Assembly (NCBI GenBank): GCA_945865725.1 | Contig: CAMBEO010000019.1 | Coordinates: 1-37,288 of the forward strand | Length of the DNA stretch: 37,288 nucleotides | Direction of reading: 5' to 3' | Source: Thermoflexus hugenholtzii JAD2 | GTDB lineage: Bacteria > Chloroflexota > UBA11872 > UBA12225 | Part shown: positions 27,592 through 36,445 of the stretch, one piece after another | How the letters are laid out: each line of letters starts with the position of its first letter | Position numbering within the stretch: position 1 is the stretch's first letter | Notes under the pieces: generated by a model | What the model was told of the DNA's origin: nothing | What the model saw: the letters and a program-made list of their open reading frames with translations, nothing else | Database searches by the model: none | Translations under genes and position numbers: made by a program

Positions 27592-28494
27592 GTGACAGGG
27601 GTGATCGGCGATGCCGTCGGTTCCGGCAGGGGCGACGCCCGGGCGACCCCGGGCGACCCGGGGCGGCTTCGAGTGCCCGGCACGCAGGCGGGAGGTGGCG
27701 GAGCCCTCGCGGCCGTGCGGGAACTCTGGGCCTTCCGCGACCTGCTGCGAAGCCTCGTCGCCCGTGACCTCTCGGTGCGCTACCGACGGTCGGCGCTCGG
27801 GTTCCTCTGGTCGCTGCTGAACCCGCTCCTCATGATGCTGGTCTTCACGATCGTTTTCGAGGTCGTGAAGCCCCAACAGGTGCGGAGTTACCCGCTGTTC
27901 GTGCTGGCCGGGCTGCTGCCCTGGAACTTCCTGGCCGGGTCGCTCACCGGCGCCGTCCGGAGCGTGACGGGGAACGCGCACCTGATCGACAAGGTGCACT
28001 TCCCGCGCGAGGTGCTGCCCTTGAGCGTCGTGCTGGCGAACCTCGTCAACTTCCTGCTGGGCCTCGCGGTCTTCCTGCCCCTTGCCCTGCTGATGGGGGC
28101 GAGGTGGAACGGGTGGATCCTCGCGCTGCCGGTCGTGATCGGCATCCAGGTGATGATCGTTGCGGGCCTCTCGCTGATGCTGGCGGCGATGAACGTCTTC
28201 TACCGGGACGCCGAGCAAGTCCTCGAGGTCGGTCTCACGGCGTGGTTCTTCCTGACGCCGGTGTTCTACGAACTCGAGTTGCTGCCGAACCAGGTGCTCG
28301 GGATCGACGTGTGGCGCCTCGTCTACACGCTGAACCCGATGGCAACGCTGGTGACGGACTACCGGTACGTGATGCTGTACGAGACGCCGATCATCCGGCA
28401 CACGCTGGTGCCGTTCGTGATCGGGTGCGTGCTGCTGGCGGGCGGCTGGTGGGCGTTCCGCCGCGTCGCTCCGGCCTTCGCCGAGGAGGTTTGA
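27592..28494 (+). CDS. ABC-2 polysaccharide export permease (Wzm-like)
   Basis: Membrane subunit of an O-antigen/teichoic-acid type polysaccharide exporter. The conserved entry is LVARDLSVRYRRSALGFLWSL, followed by about six membrane helices (LLMMLVFTIVFEVV; FVLAGLLPWNF; VNFLLGLAVFLPLALLMG; MIVAGLSLMLAAMNVFYRD; AWFFLTPVFYELE; FVIGCVLLAGGWWAF). With GTG 27592 it has 300 residues; GTG 27601 is equally possible, and neither has a clear ribosome site, so the N-terminal ~35 residues (Gly/Arg-rich) are uncertain. The ATPase gene follows after 3 nt. Confidence 0.92.
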   Translation: MTGVIGDAVGSGRGDARATPGDPGRLRVPGTQAGGGGALAAVRELWAFRDLLRSLVARDLSVRYRRSALGFLWSLLNPLLMMLVFTIVFEVVKPQQVRSYPLFVLAGLLPWNFLAGSLTGAVRSVTGNAHLIDKVHFPREVLPLSVVLANLVNFLLGLAVFLPLALLMGARWNGWILALPVVIGIQVMIVAGLSLMLAAMNVFYRDAEQVLEVGLTAWFFLTPVFYELELLPNQVLGIDVWRLVYTLNPMATLVTDYRYVMLYETPIIRHTLVPFVIGCVLLAGGWWAFRRVAPAFAEEV

Positions 28495-28497
28495 GCG

Positions 28498-30237
28498 ATG
28501 GCGCGGGTGGCGGTGCGGGCCCACGAGGTCCGCAAGCGGTTCGTGATCCGGCGCGGGCGCGCGGGAACGCTGCAGGAGGCGGCCATCTCGCTCCTGCGGG
28601 GCGGGAATGCCCTCGGCGCGCGCGATGAGTTCTGGGCCCTCGATGGCGTGACGTTCGAGGTCGAGGCCGGGCGCACTCTGGGCATCATCGGGCGGAACGG
28701 TGCCGGCAAGAGCACCCTGCTGAAGTTGCTCGCCGGCACGATGCGACCGACCTCGGGGAGCCTCGAGGCGAACGGCAAGGTCTTCGGCCTGCTTGAACTC
28801 GCCGCCGGGTTCCATCCCGACCTGTCCGGGCGCGAGAACGTCTTCCTCAACGGTGCCTTCCTCGGGCGGTCGCGTGCCGACATGGCGCGGCGCCTCGACG
28901 AGATCGTCGCCTTCTCGGAACTGGAAGCGTTCATCGACGAGCCGGTGAAGCACTACTCGTCGGGCATGTACATGCGCCTCGGGTTTGCCGTGGCACTCTC
29001 GGTCGAGCCGGACATCATGATCGTCGACGAGGTGCTGGCGGTCGGCGACGCGGCGTTCCGGCAGAAGTGCCTGGCGGCGCTGGCCTCGGCGAAGGCGCAG
29101 GGGCGGACAATCCTGTTCGTCACGCATGACCCGGGAGCGGTGCGGCGGTTTTGCGACGAGGCGATCTGGCTGGACAAGGGGCAGGTGCGCGCCGCGGGTC
29201 AGGCGGTCGACGTGCTCCGCCAGTACTTGGCGACGACGGCGACGCACGGTGCGGGAATCGTGACCGAGGGGCCGCCACCCGACCCGTACGGCGTGGCGCG
29301 CGGACCGGTGGCGTTGCGCGGTGTCGAGGTGGCGCGCGCCGGTAGTGCCGGGGCGGGAGAGACCGGGCGGGCACACCTCGCGACCGGCGACCCGTGGGAG
29401 ATCCGCGTGCGGTACGAGGCCAGCGTGCCAGTGCCCGGCGTGGCGTTCGGCGTGGCGGTCCACCGGGAGGGCGGCACCTACGTGATGGGCGTGGGGTCAG
29501 GCGCGCGCCGCGACCTGCCGGCCGGCAGCGGTCTGGCGGTCGTCACCACCGGCGCGATGCCCCTGGCGCCGGGCCTGTACGGCGTCTCTGCCGGCCTGTG
29601 GATGGACGGCGCGTCGCCGGAGGCCGGTGACGCGCCGGACCACCGCCTAGCGCGCGCGGCGACCGTCCACGTCGTTTCGCCGGTCGTCGCCGCTGGCGGG
29701 ATCGTGTCTCCGCCGGTCACGTGGTCCGTCACTCCCCTCTCCCTCGAAGCGGGGGCGCTTGCGGCGGACGGGAGGGCCGTACTGGAAGCGCCGGCACCGG
29801 TCGAGGCCTTCCACGGGCGGTTCATGCCGGCGCCGTCGCGGCTGCTGATGGGCGGCAACGAGGACGAGTTCCTGGGCCCGGGCTGGCATGCCCCCGAAGA
29901 CTGGCCGCCGGCCATCCGGTGGTGCGCCCCGCGGGCGACCGCCTTCGTGACGCAAGGCGAGTGGGCGACGGCCCTGGGCGTGACGCTCTGCCGTCCCCAC
30001 GCGCACCCGGACGACGCCGCGCCGGTGGGGGTGACGATCAGGGTCGATGGCGAGGTAGTCGGGAGGCTGGTCCTCGGCGCGGCGCTGCTGGAGCCGTACA
30101 CCTTCCCGGTCGTGCCGGTGGACGCGGCGCGGGAAATCGCCGTCACGATCGAGGCCGACCGACCGGTACGCCACGACCCGGCCTCGGGTGACACGCGATA
30201 CCTCGGTGTCGCCGTGCGCGAGGTGTGGGTCGAATGA
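28498..30237 (+). CDS. ABC polysaccharide export ATPase (Wzt-like) with extra C-terminal domain
   Basis: ATPase that drives the neighbouring permease. 579 residues. Nucleotide-binding domain 1-240: Walker A GRNGAGKS (65-72), LELAAGFHPDLSGREN, signature HYSSGMYMRLGFA, Walker B IMIVDE (Glu178) and switch His210. Residues ~255-390 are a Wzt-C-type beta-sandwich (VRYEASVPVPGVAFGVAV, PGLYGVSAGLW) that in E. coli O8/O9a binds the glycan end. A further domain (~415-579; PGWHAPEDWPPAIRW ... YLGVAVREVWVE) is unusual. GAGGAGG lies 8 nt before the ATG. The stop overlaps the next gene's ATG (ATGA). Near 29731-29760 the DNA resembles a family-1 repeat flank. Confidence 0.93.
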   Translation: MARVAVRAHEVRKRFVIRRGRAGTLQEAAISLLRGGNALGARDEFWALDGVTFEVEAGRTLGIIGRNGAGKSTLLKLLAGTMRPTSGSLEANGKVFGLLELAAGFHPDLSGRENVFLNGAFLGRSRADMARRLDEIVAFSELEAFIDEPVKHYSSGMYMRLGFAVALSVEPDIMIVDEVLAVGDAAFRQKCLAALASAKAQGRTILFVTHDPGAVRRFCDEAIWLDKGQVRAAGQAVDVLRQYLATTATHGAGIVTEGPPPDPYGVARGPVALRGVEVARAGSAGAGETGRAHLATGDPWEIRVRYEASVPVPGVAFGVAVHREGGTYVMGVGSGARRDLPAGSGLAVVTTGAMPLAPGLYGVSAGLWMDGASPEAGDAPDHRLARAATVHVVSPVVAAGGIVSPPVTWSVTPLSLEAGALAADGRAVLEAPAPVEAFHGRFMPAPSRLLMGGNEDEFLGPGWHAPEDWPPAIRWCAPRATAFVTQGEWATALGVTLCRPHAHPDDAAPVGVTIRVDGEVVGRLVLGAALLEPYTFPVVPVDAAREIAVTIEADRPVRHDPASGDTRYLGVAVREVWVE

Positions 30238-33113
30238 GCACGGGCGCGCTCCCTCCTCCCGCGCCAACGCGGGAGATTTCAGCAGGGGCCGGGCGCGCAG
30301 GCGATGCGCCGTTCGTCACCGTCGTCATCCTGAACTGGAACGGGCGGCGCCTGATGCCACCGTGCCTCGAGGCCTTGGCGCTGACCGACTACGACGCCGG
30401 GCAGTGGGAGGCGGTCGTCGTCGATAACGCCTCGACCGACGGGTCGCGGGAATGGGTCGAGGCGACGCATCCGTGGGTGCGCGTGCGCCGGAACCCCGCC
30501 AACTGGGGTTTCGGGCGCGGGAACAACCCGGCGATGCGCGCCGCGCCCGGTCCGTACGTGGTGCTGCTGAACTCCGACACGCGCGTGCGGCCAGGGTGGT
30601 TACGCGCCCTCGTGGCGGCGATGGAAGCGAACCCCCGCGCCGGCGCCGGGACGGCAAAGCTGGTCTTCCCGCAGGGAACACCGAACGCCGGGCTAATCCA
30701 GAACGCCGGAGGGATGGTGCTGCCGGATGGCGGCGGGCGCGACCGGGGGACGGTCGTGGCGGGCGGGCGGGTCGAGCATGAGCCGGACGACGGGCGCCAC
30801 GACGTGCCGGGCGAGGTGTTCTTCTTTTGCGGCGCGGGGGCGATCTTGCGGACGGCGGCACTTGCCGAGGTCGGGTACTTCGACGAGCGGTACTTCATGT
30901 ATTACGAGGACCTCGACCTGTCCTGGCGGATGCGCCTGCGCGGGTGGACGGTCCAATACGTGCCGGGAGCGGTGGTCGAGCACGAGCACGCGGCGAGCAG
31001 CGGGGAGTGGTCGCCGCTGTTCACGTACAACGTCGAGCGCAATCGGCCCCTGATGCTGGCGAAGCTGGCGCCGTGGCCGCTCGCGGCGCGCGAGGTGGGG
31101 CGGTACGTCGCGGAACTCGGGATGAACGCGGCGCGGGTGGCGTGGTGGCTGGTGGCGCGCCGTCAGCGCGGGCCCCACGCGGCGCGGGCGCGGATGCAGG
31201 CGCGGGTGGCGTTCTCGTGGCTGCGCGACCTGCCTGGGGTGCTGGGCGACCGGCGTGAGATTGTCGCGACGCGACGGGTGCCCGACCGGTCGATCCTCGC
31301 ATGGATGCGCGACGGCGAGTTGGCCGCGCGGCGGGCGTCCGTGGGAGCGTCATTCCCCTCGCCCGTGGACCATTCGACGCCCCCACCCTCAATCCCTCCC
31401 CCGCTGCGGCGGGAGAGGGAAGGATCCGCTCCGCGCTCCTCGTGGCGACCCCTAAAGGTCGGTGTTTACAACCAGTTCCTCGCGACGATGGGCGGCGGCG
31501 AACGTCACATGGCGATGGCGGCGTCGGTGCTGGCGCGCGCCGGGCACGACGTCGAACTGGTCACGCACGTGCCGGTGGCGGTACCCAAACTGGCGGCACG
31601 TTTCGGCATCAACCTCGATGGCGTGCGCCTTCGGACGGAACCGCTGCTGCCGTTCGACCAGCTGCGGGCGATGACGGCTGAATATGACCTGTTCGTCAAC
31701 GCCAGCTTCATGTCGTGCCTTCCGACGGCGGCGCGCCATTCAATGCTGCTGGTGCTGTTCCCGTTCCCGCTGGACCGCACGTGGCTCGGGCGCCTGAAGG
31801 CGTGGGTGGGCGCGCGCCTGCACCGCCAGTTGCTGGTGCCGCGCTACGGCACGGGCTTCTTTGGTCCGCAGGAACTGGGCGGGAGCCGCTACCGGTACAC
31901 CGCTGGCCACGGGCAGGTGGTGATCGAGACGCCGTGGCCGGGGCGGGCGCTGTCGGTCAAGGTGGTGCTGGGCAGCTTCCGGCCCGAGGGCGACCCTCCC
32001 GTCCCGGTCACGATCTCGGCCGGTCCGCCGGGTGGCACGGGGGCGCCGGTCGTCCTCTGGCGCGGCGAGGTGGCGACGACGCCCGGCAACTACCAGACGG
32101 TGCAGGTAGAGATTCCGGGGACCGCGACCCTCGACGGGGCGGTGGCGCTGGGGATCGAGTCGCCGACGTACCGACCGTTCGAGCGCCTCGCTGGTGGTGA
32201 TGGCGAGTTCGACCCCGACGACTTCCGCGAGCTGGGCGTCGCGGTTGCACGCGTGCTGGTGCGCCATCCGCGGCACTACCTCTACGAGGCGCTGTTCGAG
32301 CGACTGGTGCCGGAACTGTCGCGACGCCTGCACGGCCTGCCCGACCATCGCGCGATGGAGTACCTGCGCACGTACGACGAGATCTTGCCGATCTCCGAGT
32401 TTTCGGACACGTGGCTGGAGCGCTATTGGGACATCCGCGGCACGGGGATCCTGTACCCGCCGGTCGACGTGGGCGCGGTGGCGCCGCGGGTTGCGCGCGA
32501 CCGGGTGATCCTCGGGGTCGGGCGCTTCTTCGAGGGGAGCCACAACAAGAAGCACGACGAGATGATCCGAACCTTTGGCGAGCTGGTCCGCGGGGGGTCG
32601 CTGCCGGGCTGGGAGTTGCATCTCGTCGGCGGGTCGATGCCGGAGCGGCGCCACCAGAGGTACCTCGAGCGCTGCCGTGCGCTCGCCGCGGGCCTGCCGG
32701 TGACCCTGCACGTCGACGCGCCGGCGGCGGTGAGGGATGACCTGTACGCCCGGGCGGCGATCTTCTGGCACGCGACCGGGTTCGGGAAGGCGGAGTCGCG
32801 CGACCCGATCCTGTTCGAGCACTTCGGGATCACGACGGTCGAGGCGATGGCGGCGGGGTGCGTGCCGGTGGTGATCGGCCGCGGGGCGCAACCGGAGATC
32901 GTGGCCGACGGGCGGTCGGGCTTCACGTGGGTGACGCGCGCCGAGTGGAAGGCGCGCACGATCGAGGTGGCACGCGACCCGGACCTGGCGGCGCGCTTGC
33001 GGACGGGGGCAATCGCACGGACCCGCGACTTCGGCGAGGACGTCTTCCGGGCGCACCTGCTTGCGCGAGTGGAGGCGATGCTGGCCCGCGACGCGGCGGC
33101 GGTCGAGGGGTGA
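30234..33113 (+). CDS. GT2-GT4 fusion glycosyltransferase
   Basis: 959-residue two-enzyme fusion. Residues ~25-380 are a GT2 (GT-A) unit: TVVILNWNGRRL, VVVDNASTDGS, LLNSDTRV, GYFDERYFMYYEDLDLSWRMR. Residues ~382-402 are encoded by a palindromic repeat (PPPSIPPPLRREREG). Residues ~403-959 are a GT4 (GT-B) unit beginning KVGVYNQFLATMGGGERHM, with FEGSHNKKHDEMI and the EX7E motif EHFGITTVE (862-870). About 540-676 is an insertion resembling a beta-sandwich, ending RELGVAVARVLV. Start ATG 30234 overlaps the ATPase stop by 4 nt (ATGA), so it is coupled to the exporter genes. It likely adds two sugars to the exported glycan; specificity unknown. Confidence 0.92.
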   Translation: MSTGALPPPAPTREISAGAGRAGDAPFVTVVILNWNGRRLMPPCLEALALTDYDAGQWEAVVVDNASTDGSREWVEATHPWVRVRRNPANWGFGRGNNPAMRAAPGPYVVLLNSDTRVRPGWLRALVAAMEANPRAGAGTAKLVFPQGTPNAGLIQNAGGMVLPDGGGRDRGTVVAGGRVEHEPDDGRHDVPGEVFFFCGAGAILRTAALAEVGYFDERYFMYYEDLDLSWRMRLRGWTVQYVPGAVVEHEHAASSGEWSPLFTYNVERNRPLMLAKLAPWPLAAREVGRYVAELGMNAARVAWWLVARRQRGPHAARARMQARVAFSWLRDLPGVLGDRREIVATRRVPDRSILAWMRDGELAARRASVGASFPSPVDHSTPPPSIPPPLRREREGSAPRSSWRPLKVGVYNQFLATMGGGERHMAMAASVLARAGHDVELVTHVPVAVPKLAARFGINLDGVRLRTEPLLPFDQLRAMTAEYDLFVNASFMSCLPTAARHSMLLVLFPFPLDRTWLGRLKAWVGARLHRQLLVPRYGTGFFGPQELGGSRYRYTAGHGQVVIETPWPGRALSVKVVLGSFRPEGDPPVPVTISAGPPGGTGAPVVLWRGEVATTPGNYQTVQVEIPGTATLDGAVALGIESPTYRPFERLAGGDGEFDPDDFRELGVAVARVLVRHPRHYLYEALFERLVPELSRRLHGLPDHRAMEYLRTYDEILPISEFSDTWLERYWDIRGTGILYPPVDVGAVAPRVARDRVILGVGRFFEGSHNKKHDEMIRTFGELVRGGSLPGWELHLVGGSMPERRHQRYLERCRALAAGLPVTLHVDAPAAVRDDLYARAAIFWHATGFGKAESRDPILFEHFGITTVEAMAAGCVPVVIGRGAQPEIVADGRSGFTWVTRAEWKARTIEVARDPDLAARLRTGAIARTRDFGEDVFRAHLLARVEAMLARDAAAVEG
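30255..30274. repeat. Short hairpin at the start of the fusion gene
   Basis: CTCCCGCG-CCAA-CGCGGGAG, perfect 8-bp arms, family-1-like, preceded by CTCCCTC. It encodes PAPTRE in the variable N-terminal tail and lies 21 nt after the start codon, so it could also impede translation initiation. Confidence 0.6.
31386..31422. repeat. Family-1 palindromic repeat at the GT2/GT4 junction
   Basis: 37 bp identical to 11917-11953 in the mltG-rlmD spacer, with the hairpin at 31394-31419. Read in frame it encodes PSIPPPLRREREG and joins the two glycosyltransferase domains. Confidence 0.88.
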
Positions 33114-35275
33114 CGCCGGAGTTCCGCGGCATCGGGGGCCCGTGGCCCGTGGGAGCGGCCGCCTTGTCGCGCTGGTGGCTGGTGGCTTTCGTCGCGGTCA
33201 CTGGCGCATGGTTCGGCGGTGCGGTCGCGACGGGGCAACGAGGGGTCGGCCTGAGCCTGGCGTGGCTTGTCCCGGCGGTGGTGTCGGCCATCGTCGTGGG
33301 CGTGGCGATGGTCGTCGCGTCGATCATGGATCCCAGTTCCGGCGGCGACGATACGCCCCCCACCCCCACCCCCACCCCCAACCCCGCTCCTTCGTCACGG
33401 GAGAGGGGAGTTACGTTCCCTCGCGTCCCAAAGGACGTGGCGGGTGCGGCTGTCGTGGTCGCGGCGATTGCCGTGGGGTTGTGGGCAAGCAACGGCCTGA
33501 ACCATGCGTGGGCGACCTCGCCGCGTGGTCGACTGGCGGTGCTTGCGCCGGTGGCGGTAGCGGCGTTGCTTCCGATGGCGTGGCGCCTCGGGACGCTCAC
33601 GATTGGGCGGGTGGCGCGCCTGGGACCGATGGCGACCATTACCGCGGGGGCGCTTGCCTTCTTCATGGCGGCGGCAAGCGGTCGATTGGTCACGCCGGAC
33701 GAGTGGACGATATACGCGGCGGCCGTAGGACTGGTCGAGCACGGACGGCTAGCAGTGTTCGACGGCGAGCCATACCGTCTCACGATGGTAGGGACGGTGC
33801 GAGGCCCGCATCGGGTCGACGGCGCTTCGCTGGGATCTGCGCCCTCAAAGTACCCGGCGGTCGCCTCGTTGATTGTGGCGCCTTTCTACGCCATGGCGCG
33901 CCTCCTTGGCGCGCCGGATCCGGCGACGATGGCGCAACCGCCTCCACCTGAACGGGCGCCGCTGCTGGTGACGCTGCTGGTTGGTCCCGCGACCGGCGCG
34001 GCCCTCGTGGGGGCGACCGCTTGGCTGGCTCGGGCGTCGGGCATGGGAGGCGGTGCGGTGCTGGTGGCCTCCCTGGCGGTCGCGACGGGTTCGCTGGCGT
34101 GGCCGTACGCGTCGACGCTTCTGAACATGGGTGCGACCGGCGCGGCACTGGCCGGGGCGGCGGCAGCGGCGCTGCACGCGGCGATCACGCCGACGTGGCG
34201 GTGGTTCGGGGCGGCGGGGGCGCTGCTGGGCCTCGCAGCGGCGTCGCGCTACGAGTACCTGGTCATCGGCCTGCCGGTCGGCGCCCTGTTGCTGCGCGCG
34301 GCGGTGACTGGGACGGGATGGTCCACGGGCATCCTCCTCCCCTCTTCCGCCGGGCGGGGCTGGGGCAGGGGGTGGGGGTCGGTCCCCGTGCCGTGGCTTG
34401 CGACTGTCTTGGCGCGCTTGGTCTGGGCCGCCGCCGGGTGGGGCGTCGTCGTCGTGCCCCTCGTGTTCGGGTGGAACGTCGCGCGGACGGGTTCGCCGTT
34501 CGATTTCGGCTACGGCGACGAGGGGTTGCTGGCGTCGTTCCTCGAGAAGCCGTGGTACGGCTGGTACGGGTTGCTTTTCAGCCCCGGATGCGGCGTCCTC
34601 GTGCACGCGCCGCTGATGATTGCGGGTGCCGTCGCCCTTGCGTGGCTCTGGGAAGACTCACGACCGGTCGCCCTGGCGTCGGCAGCGACGATGTTCCTCG
34701 CTGTTGCTTACTTCGGGAGCGTCTCGAGCACCTGGTGCGCCCAACCGACCTGGGGACCGCGCTATCTCGTGGCTGTCGCACCACTGGCGCTGCTGCCGAT
34801 CGCGTCGCTGTGGTCGCGGCTCGTAGTGCCCCCGTGGCGGCGGAACCCGTTCGCCTGGCTTGCCCTGGGCGCGCCTTGGGCCGCCAACGTGGCGGCGAAC
34901 CTGCTCGCGGTCCTCGTTGACTTCGGGCGTGGATGGCAGGACCACTGGGCGCTAGGCGCGACCTACCAGGTGGCGGCGTGGGTGCCGTACTTTTCCGGCG
35001 TGACCGCGCACGTGCGGCTGCTGCGCGCGTGGGTGTCTGGTGGAGAGGCCTCCATCGACGTGCTGTGGCTGCGCGGCCCGGGAGGCACGCCCACCGTCGG
35101 CGGTGCCTTCACGATGGTGGCGTTGCTGGTGGTCGCGGCGATGCTGGCCGGGCGGGCGTGGGCGCTCGCGTCGCGGGCGGAGGCGGCCGTCTTGCTCCCC
35201 TCTCCCGCGCCAGCGGGGGAGAGGCCGAGTACTCGGATGACGAAGGAGGGGGCGCGCGCCGCCCCTACCCCTTGA
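33110..35275 (+). CDS. GT-C (GT39/ArnT-like) multi-pass membrane glycosyltransferase
   Basis: 721 residues with ten or more hydrophobic helices (for example VGVAMVVASIM, AGALAFFMAAA, VLVASLAVATGSLAW). A periplasmic-loop acidic motif, VTPDEWTIYAAAVGLVEHG, fits the catalytic loop of GT-C enzymes that use polyprenyl-phosphate sugars, and SKYPAVASLIVAPFYAMARLLG is typical of the family. GTG 33110 overlaps the preceding stop (GTGA), so it is the last gene of the plus-strand operon. Three stretches are encoded by GC hairpin-type repeats: ~83-101 (PPTPTPTPNPAPSSRERG), ~410-424 and ~695-721. Its 3' end overlaps the convergent lyase by 11 nt. Confidence 0.83.
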   Translation: MTPEFRGIGGPWPVGAAALSRWWLVAFVAVTGAWFGGAVATGQRGVGLSLAWLVPAVVSAIVVGVAMVVASIMDPSSGGDDTPPTPTPTPNPAPSSRERGVTFPRVPKDVAGAAVVVAAIAVGLWASNGLNHAWATSPRGRLAVLAPVAVAALLPMAWRLGTLTIGRVARLGPMATITAGALAFFMAAASGRLVTPDEWTIYAAAVGLVEHGRLAVFDGEPYRLTMVGTVRGPHRVDGASLGSAPSKYPAVASLIVAPFYAMARLLGAPDPATMAQPPPPERAPLLVTLLVGPATGAALVGATAWLARASGMGGGAVLVASLAVATGSLAWPYASTLLNMGATGAALAGAAAAALHAAITPTWRWFGAAGALLGLAAASRYEYLVIGLPVGALLLRAAVTGTGWSTGILLPSSAGRGWGRGWGSVPVPWLATVLARLVWAAAGWGVVVVPLVFGWNVARTGSPFDFGYGDEGLLASFLEKPWYGWYGLLFSPGCGVLVHAPLMIAGAVALAWLWEDSRPVALASAATMFLAVAYFGSVSSTWCAQPTWGPRYLVAVAPLALLPIASLWSRLVVPPWRRNPFAWLALGAPWAANVAANLLAVLVDFGRGWQDHWALGATYQVAAWVPYFSGVTAHVRLLRAWVSGGEASIDVLWLRGPGGTPTVGGAFTMVALLVVAAMLAGRAWALASRAEAAVLLPSPAPAGERPSTRMTKEGARAAPTP
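33355..33412. repeat. Family-1-like repeat 1 in the GT-C gene
   Basis: A run of CCCCCA units, then CCCCGCTCCTTCGTCACGGG and AGAGGGGAG, i.e. the C-rich flank and right arm of a family-1 element with a diverged left arm. It is in frame, in the loop between two N-terminal helices. Confidence 0.6.
34334..34380. repeat. Family-1-like repeat 2 in the GT-C gene
   Basis: CTCCTCCCCTCTTCCGCCGG followed by GCGGGGCTGGGGCAGGGGGT. Its reverse complement shares a 19-nt block, GACCCCCACCCCCTGCCCC, with the spacer at 7430-7449. In frame it encodes ILLPSSAGRGWGRGWG between two hydrophobic segments. Confidence 0.65.
35199..35224. repeat. Family-1 palindromic repeat 3, C-terminus of the GT-C gene
   Basis: Hairpin CCTCTCCCGC-GCCA-GCGGGGGAGAGG. 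In frame it encodes LPSPAPAGERP, just before the stop, so it probably extended the original C-terminus. It may also serve as a terminator for the operon. Confidence 0.8.
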
Positions 35276-36437
35276 AGTGCGGCGCGAGGCGGGCGAGTGC
35301 CTCCTCCAGGACGTCCGGATAGGTCGCGAAGTTGAGGCGGACGTGCCCGAGACCGGCGGGCGCGAACGAGCTCCCGTCGCTCAACCCGACCTTGGCACGC
35401 TCCTTGAGGTAGTCCGCCGGGTGCTCCGACCATGGGTACGACCGGACGTCGAGCCAGGCCAGGTAGGTGCCCTGCGACGGCGCGTACCTCGTCTGGGGCG
35501 CGTGGTCGCTGATCCACGCCGTCAGGCGGTCGCGGTTTGCCCGGAGGAGCGCGAGGACGTCGCGGTGCCAGGTGTCGGCCTCGGGCGTGGTGATGGCGGC
35601 AAGCCACGCGGCCTCGGCGGCGACGTTCGGGTGCTCTTGCACGAGGCCATGCGTCACGGCGCGGACCCGGTCGAGCAGGTGGCGGTTGTGGCTCACCATG
35701 ATCCCGATGCTCAGGCCGGCGGTGTTGAAGGTCTTCGCGGGGCCGGTCAGGGTGATCGTGCGCTGTGCGATCTCGGGCGAGATGCTCGCGATCGGGACGT
35801 ACGGGCCGTCGTGGACCAGCTCGTTGTGCAACTCGTCGCTGACCAGCCAGAGGCGATGGCGCAGCACGAACTCGGCGACCTTCTCAAGCTCGGCGCGGCG
35901 CCAGACCCGGCCCGACGGGTTGTGCGGGTTGCAGAACATCAGGACGCGGGTCGCCGGCGTGATCGTGGCCTCGAGGTGGTCGAAGTCGATCTCGTACTGG
36001 TGGTCGGCCCCGCGAACGAGGGGGTTGTCCTGGCGCGTGGCGCGTGCCGTCGTGATCGCATCGAGGAAGGGGCCATAGAGGGGCGTCTGGACGACGATGG
36101 CCTCGCCGGGGGTGGTCAAGGCGCGCGCCGTCGCGTGGAGTCCCGGGACGCACGACATGAAGAGCGCGTGCTCGTGGTCGAGGCCGGCGAGGCCATGGCG
36201 CGACGCGAGGCGCGCGAGGACCGCCTCGGCGAGGGGGGTCCGTCCCCTCACGGGGTAGGAGAGGCGATGATCGGTGACCCGCCGCGCGATCGCCTCGGCG
36301 ATGACCGGCGCGACTGGCAGGTCCATGTCCGCGACCCACATCGGGATCACGTCACGGTCGTGGTGGTTCCACTTCACGGAATGCAGGTCGTATGCACGTC
36401 GCCAGTCAGGCGCGTGGTGAGTCGTGGGGGTCGTCAT
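35265..36437 (-). CDS. MalY/PatB-family PLP-dependent C-S lyase (cystathionine beta-lyase type)
   Basis: Fold-type I PLP enzyme, 390 residues, of the MalY/PatB family that cleaves C-S bonds (cystathionine or cysteine conjugates). Motifs are KWNHHDRDVIPMWVADMDL near the N-terminus, YPVRGRTPLAEAV, CNPHNPSGRVW (169-179), SDELHNELV (200-208) and the PLP lysine Lys235 in TGPAKTFNTAGL; the C-terminal Arg is in GHVRLNFA. Exact substrate unknown. ATG 36437 is chosen since TATTCT lies 8 nt before it and the protein start then matches the family. Its 3' end overlaps the GT-C gene by 11 nt, tail to tail; no functional link to the polysaccharide genes is evident. Confidence 0.92.
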   Translation of the reverse strand: MTTPTTHHAPDWRRAYDLHSVKWNHHDRDVIPMWVADMDLPVAPVIAEAIARRVTDHRLSYPVRGRTPLAEAVLARLASRHGLAGLDHEHALFMSCVPGLHATARALTTPGEAIVVQTPLYGPFLDAITTARATRQDNPLVRGADHQYEIDFDHLEATITPATRVLMFCNPHNPSGRVWRRAELEKVAEFVLRHRLWLVSDELHNELVHDGPYVPIASISPEIAQRTITLTGPAKTFNTAGLSIGIMVSHNRHLLDRVRAVTHGLVQEHPNVAAEAAWLAAITTPEADTWHRDVLALLRANRDRLTAWISDHAPQTRYAPSQGTYLAWLDVRSYPWSEHPADYLKERAKVGLSDGSSFAPAGLGHVRLNFATYPDVLEEALARLAPHFKG

Positions 36438-36445
36438 GGCCTCGC

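Noticed and set aside
27418-29463. 681-codon minus-strand open frame across wzm/wzt-like genes
   Set aside because: Shadow of two genes with unmistakable transporter motifs.
35265-35275. 11-bp tail-to-tail overlap of the GT-C and MalY-type genes
   Set aside because: Convergent overlaps of this size are common in dense genomes and need no special explanation.
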